Source: Glycomyces tritici (GTDB lineage Bacteria; Actinomycetota; Actinomycetes; Mycobacteriales; Micromonosporaceae). From it: a DNA stretch of 64,000 nt. Position 1 is the stretch's first letter. Each line of letters opens with the position of its first letter. The notes beneath the pieces are model-generated. The model saw only the letters and a list, made by a program, of their open reading frames with translations. It made no database searches and had not been told where the DNA came from. The stretch is from assembly GCF_030403505.1 (NCBI RefSeq), contig NZ_JAUEMJ010000001.1, forward strand, positions 303,844 through 367,843, read 5' to 3'. Shown here piece after piece: positions 26,956-34,114 of this stretch. A program made the position numbers and the translations under genes.

Positions 26956-28227
26956 CTACTCGATGATCGATTCGAGCTGCGTCTGGACCTTGTCCAGTTC
27001 GGTCTTGGCGTCGCCGCCCTCGTTCCAGAAGGTGCCGAGGTTGTCGTCGAAGGCCGCCTGCATCTCGTTCCACTCCGGGATGAACGGGGCGCGGAAGATG
27101 AACTCGGAGGACTCGCCGAAGGCGCCCATGTTCAGGCCCTCGGGGGCCCAGGCGGGGCTGAGGAAGGCGTCGGACTGCTGCACTTCGAGGTTGGCCGGGA
27201 CGTCCTGGGCCTTGTCGATGATGACGGTCTGCGCTTCGACGTCGGTGAGGAAGTCGATGGCCTCGAAGGCCTTCTCGGGGTTGTCCGAGTCGCGGGTGAT
27301 GGAGAGGCCGGAGCCGAAGGCGGAGACCGCCTGCTCCTTGCCGCCCCACATCGGGGCGATGCCCCAGTTGATGTCGGACTCGATGAGCCCGCCGATGCCC
27401 CAGAAGCCGGTGGCGTTCATCGCGACGGTGCCCGCGGCGAAGGCGGGGTCGCCGCCCATGTCCGGGCCCATGTCAGCGTACTCGGTGGCGGTCGGCGCGT
27501 AGTGGTACTTGTACTGCAGGTCGTTGGCCCACTGGAGCGCTTCGACGACCTCAGGGGAGTTGACCGTGGGCTGGCCGCTGTCGTCGATGATCTGCCCGCC
27601 GTTCTGGTAGGCGAAGCTCCACCACTGGGCCCACCAGCCCGCGCCGGAGAAGCCCCACTGCTCACCGGGGATGGTCAGCTTCTCCATGGCGGCCTGGGCG
27701 TCTTCCTGGGTCCAGGCGGCGGTGGGGTACTCGACGCCGGCGGCGTCGAACAGGTCCTTGTTGTAGTAGAGGATCATCGCGCCGGAGCGGTCCGGGATCG
27801 CGTACGTCTGGTCCTCGTAGGTGTAGAGGTCGCCGACCGGACCGAAGCGCTGCTCCAGGTCCAGGCCCGCGGACTCGGCGTACTCGTCGAGCGGCAGGAG
27901 CTGGCTCTTGGACGAGTAGGAGTTGACGTTCTCGGCCACCTGCATGATGTCGGGGCCGTCGCCGCCCGCGATCATCGTCTGCACCTTCTGCGCGTACTTG
28001 TCCGCGGGGATCAGCTGGAGTTCGATCTTGGTGTCGGGGTTCGCGGCCTCGTAGAGGTCGATGCGGGCCTGGTAGGTCTCCTTGTCGAGGTCGCCGCCCC
28101 AGACGACCATCTTGAGGGTGCCGTCGTCCTCGGCTTCGCCGCCGCCGCACGCCGCCAGGGCCGCCGCTGCGAGCAGTGCCGTCGCCGCGAGCCCGGCACC
28201 TCTGCGCCATCGAGCCATTTCCACCAT
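26956..28227 (-). CDS. Extracellular solute-binding lipoprotein (CUT1 sugar ABC transporter)
   Basis: A 423-residue binding protein of family 1. The N-terminus has a lipoprotein signal: basic start, hydrophobic core and lipobox LAAC with the acylated Cys at about 27. Typical segments are MVVWGGDLDKETYQARIDLYEAANPD, PDRSGAMILYYNKDLFDAAG and GTVAMNATGFWG. It captures the sugar outside the membrane and delivers it to the two permeases. ATG 28227 has AAGGAGG upstream. It is the first gene of the five-gene operon; a 27-bp dyad at 28298-28324 lies about 70 bp upstream of the start. Confidence 0.93.
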   Translation of the reverse strand: MVEMARWRRGAGLAATALLAAAALAACGGGEAEDDGTLKMVVWGGDLDKETYQARIDLYEAANPDTKIELQLIPADKYAQKVQTMIAGGDGPDIMQVAENVNSYSSKSQLLPLDEYAESAGLDLEQRFGPVGDLYTYEDQTYAIPDRSGAMILYYNKDLFDAAGVEYPTAAWTQEDAQAAMEKLTIPGEQWGFSGAGWWAQWWSFAYQNGGQIIDDSGQPTVNSPEVVEALQWANDLQYKYHYAPTATEYADMGPDMGGDPAFAAGTVAMNATGFWGIGGLIESDINWGIAPMWGGKEQAVSAFGSGLSITRDSDNPEKAFEAIDFLTDVEAQTVIIDKAQDVPANLEVQQSDAFLSPAWAPEGLNMGAFGESSEFIFRAPFIPEWNEMQAAFDDNLGTFWNEGGDAKTELDKVQTQLESIIE

Positions 28228-28297
28228 GTCTTCCGCCTCCTTGCGGTCGGGGGTTCGGACGCCGGCGGGCCGCCGGCGCGAGTTAAGACAAGGCAAA

Positions 28298-28324
28298 ATC
28301 TAACCCATAGATAAAGGGTTGGAT
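28298..28324. promoter_or_regulatory. 27-bp dyad, candidate ROK operator
   Basis: ATCTAACCC-N9-GGGTTGGAT: 9-nt arms matching at 8 of 9 positions, AT-rich centre, positioned over the expected promoter of the sugar operon. The ROK protein of the same operon is the natural candidate to bind it. Confidence 0.6.
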
Positions 28325-28415
28325 AGAGGCCGAGGATAACGATTTCGATGCGGTGAACATGGGATGAAGGGATCGGTGACCACGGTTTCCGGGCCCGATA
28401 CTTTGGTCGGCGCAT

Positions 28416-28429
28416 CAGGTACCGCGGAC
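28416..28429 (+). repeat. 14-mer shared with the third DUF418 promoter region
   Basis: CAGGTACCGCGGAC, 37 nt before the DUF418 start at 28467, is identical to 43712-43725 upstream of a paralogous DUF418 gene. The core GGTACCGC also occurs at 42245-42252 upstream of the second paralogue. Confidence 0.45.
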
Positions 28430-28454
28430 CGATTCGCCTGCGCCGCACCGTTCA

Positions 28455-28460
28455 TAGCGT
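28455..28460 (+). promoter_or_regulatory. Leaderless -10 element (TAGCGT)
   Basis: TAGCGT ends 6 nt before the ATG at 28467; only a run of G precedes the start, with no clear ribosome-binding site. Confidence 0.5.
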
Positions 28461-28466
28461 TGGGGG

Positions 28467-29633
28467 ATGTCGCAGACCCACGCCCCCGGGCGGGCCGCTC
28501 CGGCCCCGGCCGCCGCGCTGTCAGAACGCTCGCTCGCGCCCGACCTCGGCCGCGGATTCATGCTCCTGGCGATCGCCCTCGCCCACGCGCACCTGCTGCT
28601 CTACACCCCCGCGTACGAGCCCTCGGACCTCGACCGGGCGACGGTGCTCCTGCGCGAGCTCCTCATCGACGACCGGGCCCGCCCCATGTTCTTCTTCCTC
28701 TTCGGCTACGGGCTCGTGCAGCTGGCCTCGCGCCAGGAGTCGCGCGGCGGGGACCGGGGCACGGTCCGCCCGCTGCTGCGCCGCCGCGGCCGGTGGCTCG
28801 TCCTCATCGGATTCGCGCACGCCGCGGTCATCGGCGTCGACATCGTCTCGGTGTACGGGTTCGCCCTGGTCCTGTTCGCCGGGCTCCTCTACCGCTCCGA
28901 CCGCGCGCTCCTGCACGTCGCGTCCTGGACGCTGCTCGCCGTGGGCGCGTTCTTCCTCCTGATCGCCATGGGAGAGACGAACTCCGGCTCATTCATGGCG
29001 TTCGACCCCGCCGCCGACGACACCGGGTTCGGCGCGATGGCCGCCTCGCGCCTCGGCAGCTGGCTCTTCGTCGTGATCGCCTACGGCTGGCAGGTCCTGC
29101 CGGGCATGGCGCTCGGCATCTGGGCCGCCCGTCGCCGCGTCCTCGAAGCGCCGCGCGACCACCGGCCGCTCCTGCGCCGCACCGCCGCCTGGGGCATCGG
29201 CCTGGCACTGGCCGGCGGGCTGCCGTGGGCGCTCATCACGGCCGGCCACTGGACCGCGCCCTCCGTACTCCTCGGCGGCTTCGCCGGTGCGCTGCACGCG
29301 GTGACGGGCCTGGCCGGCGGCGTGGGCGCCATCGCCGCGATCGGACTCGCCTCGATCCGGTCCGCCGAGCGGCGGGGCCCGCTCACCACCGCGATCGCCG
29401 CGGTCGGCCAGCGCTCGCTGACGTTCTACATGTTCCAGTCGGTGGTGTTCCTCGCGGTGCTCTCGCCGGTCGCGCTCGGTCTCGGGGGCCGCACCGGATT
29501 CACCGGGGCGGCGCTCGTCGCGTTCGGGACCTGGGTGCTGTCGCTGCTGTGCGCGGAGGCGATGCGGCGCCGCTCGTACCAGGGGCCGGCCGAGATCCTG
29601 TTGCGGCGCTTGACCTATGGCAGGGCGGCGTAA
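28467..29633 (+). CDS. DUF418 (YeiB-like) integral membrane protein, copy 1
   Basis: A 388-residue protein with about eight transmembrane helices. It carries the N-terminal signature ERSLAPDLGRGFMLLAIALAHAH, the RARPMFFFLFGYG segment and, at the C-terminus, the DUF418 domain with VGQRSLTFYMFQSV and ending LLRRLTYG. The fold is related to acyltransferase-3 / heparan N-acetyltransferase membrane proteins; no substrate is known. Two closer paralogues lie at 42387 and 43832. Leaderless start likely. It is divergent from the sugar operon. Confidence 0.85.
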   Translation: MSQTHAPGRAAPAPAAALSERSLAPDLGRGFMLLAIALAHAHLLLYTPAYEPSDLDRATVLLRELLIDDRARPMFFFLFGYGLVQLASRQESRGGDRGTVRPLLRRRGRWLVLIGFAHAAVIGVDIVSVYGFALVLFAGLLYRSDRALLHVASWTLLAVGAFFLLIAMGETNSGSFMAFDPAADDTGFGAMAASRLGSWLFVVIAYGWQVLPGMALGIWAARRRVLEAPRDHRPLLRRTAAWGIGLALAGGLPWALITAGHWTAPSVLLGGFAGALHAVTGLAGGVGAIAAIGLASIRSAERRGPLTTAIAAVGQRSLTFYMFQSVVFLAVLSPVALGLGGRTGFTGAALVAFGTWVLSLLCAEAMRRRSYQGPAEILLRRLTYGRAA

Positions 29634-29683
29634 CCCGGGGGGACCGTCCGCTGTGACTTACACTAGTATTCCTATCGTTTTAG

Positions 29684-29712
29684 TTGACTTTCTTTTCGGG
29701 TGACATTATGGT
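29684..29712 (+). promoter_or_regulatory. Candidate SigA-type promoter of the family-5 binding protein
   Basis: TTGACT (29684-29689), a 17-nt spacer and TATGGT (29707-29712) in an unusually AT-rich stretch, about 52 nt before the ATG at 29764. Confidence 0.6.
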
Positions 29713-29763
29713 GTGATGCGTGCCAGTGAGCACTTCCCCCGGAATGACGTGAAAGAGCCTGCT

Positions 29764-31527
29764 ATGCCCGAGAACGAACCCCGCCGCGGCCTGCGGGCCA
29801 CCAGCCTCGCCGCCGCGACCGCCGTCCTGGCCCTGGGCCTCAGCGCCTGCGGCGGCGATGACGAGACCGCCCAGACCGGCGTCGGCTTCGAGGACTGCCT
29901 GACCGAACCCACCACCTGCAACTCCGGGCCGCGCGCCGACGGCGGCGACCTGGTCTGGGCCGTGGGCGGCAAGTGGGAGGCCTGGGGCCAGGCCGACATC
30001 TACGGCTCCAGCCTCTCCACCTCGATCATCAACCAGCCGCTGCGCCCCACGGTCTTCACGTACGACCAGGCGGGCGAGATCCACTACAACGACGGGATCT
30101 ACTCCGAAGCGCCCGAACTGCTCGCGGAGGAGCCGCTGACGGTGGCCTACCACCTCAAGCCGGAGGCGACCTGGGGCGAGGGCACCCCGATCGGCATCGA
30201 CGACTTCCTGTGGCACTGGAAGGCCACGTCGACCGACGAGGCCCAGTGCGCCGGGTGCACCCCCGCCACCGAGTACGGGTCCCATGTGGCCTCCATCGAG
30301 GCGGGCGAGGCCGACACCGTCGTCGTCACCTACGAGGACGGCTACCTCGACGCCGAGTGGTACGCGGCGCAGGTCATCACCCACCCCGCGCACATCGCCG
30401 AGGCCCGCGGGCACGCCGACTGGCGCACCGACCCGGCCGTGATGGCCGCTTCCGTCGCCGACTTCTCGGAGAACCCGCCCCTCGACTACAGCGCCGGGCC
30501 GTTCCGGATGACCGAGGGCGTGCTGGGCGACTACGCGAAGTACGTGCCGAACCCCGAGTGGACGGGCTCGCAGCAGTCCACACTCGACTCCTTGACGCTC
30601 AAGTACATCGAGGGCGCCGACGCCATGGCGACCGAGCTGCGGCAGGGCACGATCCACGGGGCCGCGCCGGCCAGCTTCGACCCCGAGATCCTCGACCAGC
30701 TCGCGGCCGACGACAACCTCAAGTACAGCGTCGCGCCGCAGTCGGGCTGGTCCCACATCGACGCGAACTTCGACAACCCGTTCCTCGCCGCCGAGCCGCT
30801 GCGCCGGGCGATCTTCACGGCGATCAACGCCGACGAGATCAACGCCCGCGCCTACGGCACCGCGTTCGAGGGCACCGAGACGATGACGAGCGTGCTCTTC
30901 CGCCCCGGCTCGGAGTACCACACCGACCAGATCGGGGACTCCGGTCTCGGCTCGGGCGACCAGGAGGCGGCCCGCGCGATCCTCGAGGAGGCCGGGTACA
31001 CCTGGGACGGCGACGCGCTCCTCACCCCCGAGGGCGAGCCGTGCTCGCTGCGCTTCCGCACCGGCATCGAGGGCGAGGCCTTCACGCCGATCATCCAGGA
31101 CCTGGTCATCACCTACCTGGGCGACCTCGGCATCGACCTCACCACCGACCCGATCCCCGGCGGCGAGCTGAACTCGGTGCTGGAGGCCCGCGACTGGGAC
31201 CTCATCCTGTTCTCCTGGATCGAGACCCCGCTGTTCGCGTCCTCTGCGGCCGACTACTGGGGCGAGGGCAACCACACCGGGTTCCAGGACGACCGGGTGG
31301 ACGAGATCGTGGCGGAGCTCGCGACGACGCTCGACCGCGACCGCGCCGCCGAGCTCAACAACGAGGCCGCGCAGATCTCGCTCGACCAGTCGGTGCAGCT
31401 GCCGCTGGCGTGGACCCCGCAACTGGTCATGGTGGACAAGGACGTCGTGAACGTGCGCGACAACTGGGCCACCACCATGCGGGTCTTCTACAACGTGGGC
31501 GAGTGGGGCTTCGCTGAAAGCGAATAG
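29764..31527 (+). CDS. Family-5 extracellular solute-binding lipoprotein (peptide/nickel ABC type)
   Basis: A 587-residue SBP_bac_5 protein. The signal peptide ends in the lipobox LSAC with the acyl Cys at about residue 29. Typical stretches are LTVAYHLKPEATWGEGTPI, the LRRAIFTAINADEIN segment and a C-terminal LPLAWTPQLVMV. It would bind an oligopeptide or similar ligand outside the membrane, but no permease or ATPase gene is adjacent, so it is an orphan binding protein or feeds a distant transporter. ATG 29764 is preferred to 29713 because the basic and hydrophobic signal begins there. Its stop lies inside the first copy of a 50-bp tandem duplication. Confidence 0.9.
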   Translation: MPENEPRRGLRATSLAAATAVLALGLSACGGDDETAQTGVGFEDCLTEPTTCNSGPRADGGDLVWAVGGKWEAWGQADIYGSSLSTSIINQPLRPTVFTYDQAGEIHYNDGIYSEAPELLAEEPLTVAYHLKPEATWGEGTPIGIDDFLWHWKATSTDEAQCAGCTPATEYGSHVASIEAGEADTVVVTYEDGYLDAEWYAAQVITHPAHIAEARGHADWRTDPAVMAASVADFSENPPLDYSAGPFRMTEGVLGDYAKYVPNPEWTGSQQSTLDSLTLKYIEGADAMATELRQGTIHGAAPASFDPEILDQLAADDNLKYSVAPQSGWSHIDANFDNPFLAAEPLRRAIFTAINADEINARAYGTAFEGTETMTSVLFRPGSEYHTDQIGDSGLGSGDQEAARAILEEAGYTWDGDALLTPEGEPCSLRFRTGIEGEAFTPIIQDLVITYLGDLGIDLTTDPIPGGELNSVLEARDWDLILFSWIETPLFASSAADYWGEGNHTGFQDDRVDEIVAELATTLDRDRAAELNNEAAQISLDQSVQLPLAWTPQLVMVDKDVVNVRDNWATTMRVFYNVGEWGFAESE

Positions 31528-31611
31528 GAGGCCCAGTGCCGGAGGCGAAAAGCCGGCACTGCGCTGAAGGCGAATCGAGGGCACCGTGCCGCAGCGAATG
31601 GCCGGCACTGC
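31513..31611 (+). repeat. Imperfect tandem duplication of about 50 bp across the gene end
   Basis: Unit 1 (31513-31562) and unit 2 (31563-31611) both start GCTGAA(A/G)GCGAAT and end CCGGCACTGC. Unit 1 contains the last codons and stop of the binding-protein gene, so the gene end has been copied downstream. Arms at 31534-31542 and 31553-31561 within unit 1 also form a 9-bp hairpin. Confidence 0.65.
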
Positions 31612-31627
31612 GCCCAGGACCGACCGG

Positions 31628-31673
31628 AACGGCGGGGCCGGACGTGGAGCGATCCGCGTCCGGCCCCGCCGTT
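31628..31673. terminator. Hairpin terminator with short T-tract
   Basis: A perfect 17-bp stem (31628-31644 with 31657-31673), 12-nt loop, then TTTC. Confidence 0.88.
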
Positions 31674-31714
31674 TTCGCACGGGCGAACCGGTGCCGCGGG
31701 GCGCCGCGCTCGCA

Positions 31715-31720
31715 TAGGCT
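31715..31720 (+). promoter_or_regulatory. Leaderless -10 element (TAGGCT)
   Basis: TAGGCT ends 7 nt before GTG 31728 of the cation transporter gene. Confidence 0.55.
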
Positions 31721-31727
31721 CGGTGCC

Positions 31728-32684
31728 GTGAGCGATCAAGCGGCGACCGTCAACTCCGAGAGCGTGCTGACGGTGTTCGTCGCCGCGCTCATGAACCTCG
31801 GCATCGCCCTCGCGAAGCTCATCGCGGGCATCCTCGGCGGCTCGGCCGCGATGGTCTCGGAGGCCGCGCACTCGGCGGCCGACACCGTCACGCAGGTCAT
31901 GCTCTACATCGCGCTGCGCAACAGCGCCAAGCCCGCCGACGACCGGCACCCCTTCGGCTACGGCAGCACCGCGTACCTCTGGGCCGCGCTCGCGGCGGCG
32001 CTCACCTTCGTGGCCGGCGGCCTGTTCTCGATCACGCACGGCTTCCATTCGCTCCATGACGGCGCCGAAGGCGACTTCCTGCTCTCCTACATCGTTCTGG
32101 CGATCTCGTTCGTCCTCGAGTCGGTCTCATTCGGACGGACTATCGTGCAGCTGCGCCACGAATCGGAGCGCTGGTCGGTGCGGCCGAGGGCCTTCCTGCA
32201 GCACACTCCGGACACGAGCCTCAAGGCCGTGTTCCTGGAGGACCTCGCCGCGCTCATCGGCCTGATCCTGGCGGCGGCGGGCCTGGCGCTCACCGAGATC
32301 ACGGGCAGCCCGGTCTACGACGGCCTGGCCTCGATCCTCATCGGCGTGCTCCTGCTCGTCGTGGCGGTGACGCTCGGCCGCGCGAACGTCTCGCTGCTCA
32401 TCGGCAAGAGCCTGCCGCCGCGCTTCCGCGGGGCGGTGCGGGCCGAGCTCGAGGGGGGCGAGCACATCACGGCCGTCCAGAACCTGCTGACGCTCCAGCT
32501 CGGCCCGACCTCGGTGATCATCGCGGCCAAGATCGACTTCCGCGACAGCGCGAGCGGCGAGCAGATCGAGCGGACCTGCCGGGAGCTGGAGGCGCGGCTG
32601 CGCGAGCGCTTCCCGATGGTGATGTACGTGTTCCTGAGCCCGTGGGGCGAAGCGGACCCGCGCGGGGGCACCCCGGCGGGTTGA
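31728..32684 (+). CDS. Cation diffusion facilitator (CDF) transporter
   Basis: A 318-residue CDF antiporter with six predicted transmembrane helices followed by a cytoplasmic ferredoxin-like domain (about 225-310). SEAAHSAADT in TM2 provides the His and Asp (about 48 and 52) of the transport site; the partner site in TM5 is FLEDLAALIG, where Glu-Asp replaces the more common His-Asp. It probably exports a divalent metal such as Zn, Mn or Fe in exchange for protons. GTG 31728 is supported by the leaderless motif. A shared bidirectional terminator separates it from ahpE. Confidence 0.88.
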   Translation: MSDQAATVNSESVLTVFVAALMNLGIALAKLIAGILGGSAAMVSEAAHSAADTVTQVMLYIALRNSAKPADDRHPFGYGSTAYLWAALAAALTFVAGGLFSITHGFHSLHDGAEGDFLLSYIVLAISFVLESVSFGRTIVQLRHESERWSVRPRAFLQHTPDTSLKAVFLEDLAALIGLILAAAGLALTEITGSPVYDGLASILIGVLLLVVAVTLGRANVSLLIGKSLPPRFRGAVRAELEGGEHITAVQNLLTLQLGPTSVIIAAKIDFRDSASGEQIERTCRELEARLRERFPMVMYVFLSPWGEADPRGGTPAG

Positions 32685-32692
32685 GACGCGAA

Positions 32693-32722
32693 AAGGCCGC
32701 CGGGGGCTTCCCCGGCGGCCTT
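32693..32722. terminator. Bidirectional hairpin terminator
   Basis: A perfect 12-bp stem (32693-32704 with 32711-32722) and 6-nt loop between convergent genes; AA before and TT after the stem serve both strands. Confidence 0.85.
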
Positions 32723-32733
32723 CGCGGTTCGTA

Positions 32734-33198
32734 CTAGCCGGCCAGTTCGGACAGGGCCTTCTGCCAGGCGCCCTGGTCGCGGGCCTCGCCGGGCATGTTC
32801 ATCTCGGCGAAGCGGACGACGCCCTGCTTGTCGATGACGAAGGTGCCGCGGTTCGCCATGCCCTTCTCGTCGTTGAAGACGCCGTAGGCCTGGGCGACCG
32901 CGCCGTGCGGCCAGAAGTCGCTGAGCAGCGGGAACTCGAAGCCCTGCTGCTGGGCCCAGACCTTGTGGGCGAACGGGGAGTCGACGGAGACGCTGAGGAC
33001 CTGGACCTCGTCGCTCTGGTAGGCGTCGAGGTTGTCGCGGATGCCGCAGAGCTCGCCCTCGCACACGCCGGTGAACGCGAACGGGTAGAACACGAGCAGG
33101 ACGTGCTTCTCACCGAGGAAGTCGGCGAGGCTCACTTCCTGGTTGTTCTGGTCTTTCAGGGTGAAGGCGGGGGCCTTGGTTCCGGTCTCGATCGGCAT
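32734..33198 (-). CDS. ahpE: AhpE-type one-Cys peroxiredoxin
   Basis: A 154-residue peroxiredoxin. YPFAFTGVCEGELC holds the conserved Pro-Thr-Cys active site with the peroxidatic Cys at about 46, plus a second Cys at about 51 not found in mycobacterial AhpE; the conserved Arg lies in the RGTFVID region. It reduces peroxides in the cytoplasm. Synteny with DUF3052 and aceE is the same as Rv2238c-Rv2241. Start ATG 33198 is 14 nt after CCAGGAG-like sequence. Confidence 0.9.
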   Translation of the reverse strand: MPIETGTKAPAFTLKDQNNQEVSLADFLGEKHVLLVFYPFAFTGVCEGELCGIRDNLDAYQSDEVQVLSVSVDSPFAHKVWAQQQGFEFPLLSDFWPHGAVAQAYGVFNDEKGMANRGTFVIDKQGVVRFAEMNMPGEARDQGAWQKALSELAG

Positions 33199-33321
33199 GC
33201 GCGCTCCTGGCGGTGCGGCCCTCGGCAGAGGGCGGTGGTCGGTGACGCGTTGAACGTTAGCGCCACCCGCGCAGGCCGGTCGCCGGGCCCGCCCGAAGCG
33301 GACCCGCGCGAGGGCCGGGAC

Positions 33322-33738
33322 TCAGCGGCGGGCGACGACCATGCGGGACGCGACCCAGTCCGGGGAGGCGTTCAGGGTCTTCGTCGACTTGAGGCCGGCG
33401 AGGGCCGTGGACTCCTCGATGTCGGCCGGCTCGATGTGGCCGGGCCGCCCCGCCTTGGGGGTGAGGAGCCAGACGACGCCGTCGTCGGCGAGCGGATCGC
33501 GGGCGTCGAGGAGGAGGTCGACCAGGTCGCCGTCCTCTTCACGGCACCACAGGATGACCGCGCCCACGATCTCGTCGGAGTCCTCGTCGAGGAGTTCCCC
33601 GACCGCCTCGACGACGGCGCTGCGCAAGGTGGCGTCGACATCGGTGTCGAAGCCGATCTCCATGACGGACTCGACGCCTTCGAGCCCGAGTCGCTGCACC
33701 ACGCTCGATGAGTCCACCGGGCTGCTCGGAGCGTTCAC
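33322..33738 (-). CDS. DUF3052 family actinobacterial protein
   Basis: A 138-residue protein of the DUF3052 family, conserved next to aceE in actinobacteria (Rv2239c in Mycobacterium). LGLEGVESVMEIGFDTDVD and WLLTPKAGRPGHIEPADIEE are the recognisable stretches; no catalytic motif is obvious. GTG 33738 has GGAGGGG at good spacing; an upstream extension to 33966 is low-complexity and rejected. Function unknown; its upstream region holds three evenly spaced CATAT boxes. Confidence 0.88.
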   Translation of the reverse strand: MNAPSSPVDSSSVVQRLGLEGVESVMEIGFDTDVDATLRSAVVEAVGELLDEDSDEIVGAVILWCREEDGDLVDLLLDARDPLADDGVVWLLTPKAGRPGHIEPADIEESTALAGLKSTKTLNASPDWVASRMVVARR

Positions 33739-34114
33739 TTCGTCCCCTCCATTGGTCGGTCTGCCAGAGCGTCCCGCTCTGCTCTGCACAGCATATGAAG
33801 TAGACCATATGAGCCGTGGCATATCCAGCGCTCGCGCAGGCGCGGGAAAAGCGGTCCGCCGCGGCTTTCGCAAAGCGGCCGAGGGGCTTCGTGCGGACAC
33901 GTTCACATGGCGGTGATCTCGCTTTCCGGGACGCCTGATGCGGCGTAGCAGGTGAGCGCGTTTCACAGTCGCGGGGAGTGTGGGCGCGGTCGCATCAAGG
34001 CGGGTGGGTGGCTCATGCTCGCGGTAGATTCAAGGGAGGATGGTAGAAAACGATGACATCTGCTGCCTGAAGAGCAACCCTGCAAAGCCGCAGTCTTAGA
34101 ACGAGGGATCGCCC
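33739..34114. other. 376-bp divergent promoter region between DUF3052 and aceE genes
   Basis: It contains the DUF3052 promoter (minus strand, probably near the CATAT repeats at 33792-33825) and the aceE promoter. For aceE the best -10 candidate is TAGATT at 34025-34030, leaving about 85 nt of leader that ends in GAGGGA before GTG 34115. No small gene or known riboswitch was seen. Confidence 0.5.
33792..33824. repeat. Three CATAT boxes at exact 14-bp intervals
   Basis: CATATG at 33792, CATATG at 33806 and CATATC at 33820, each 14 bp apart, about 55-85 bp upstream of the DUF3052 start. The regular spacing in otherwise GC-rich DNA suggests binding sites. Confidence 0.45.

Noticed and set aside
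33739..34114. Riboswitch or small ORF before aceE
   Set aside because: No conserved riboswitch core and no open frame with start signal; ordinary divergent promoter region.
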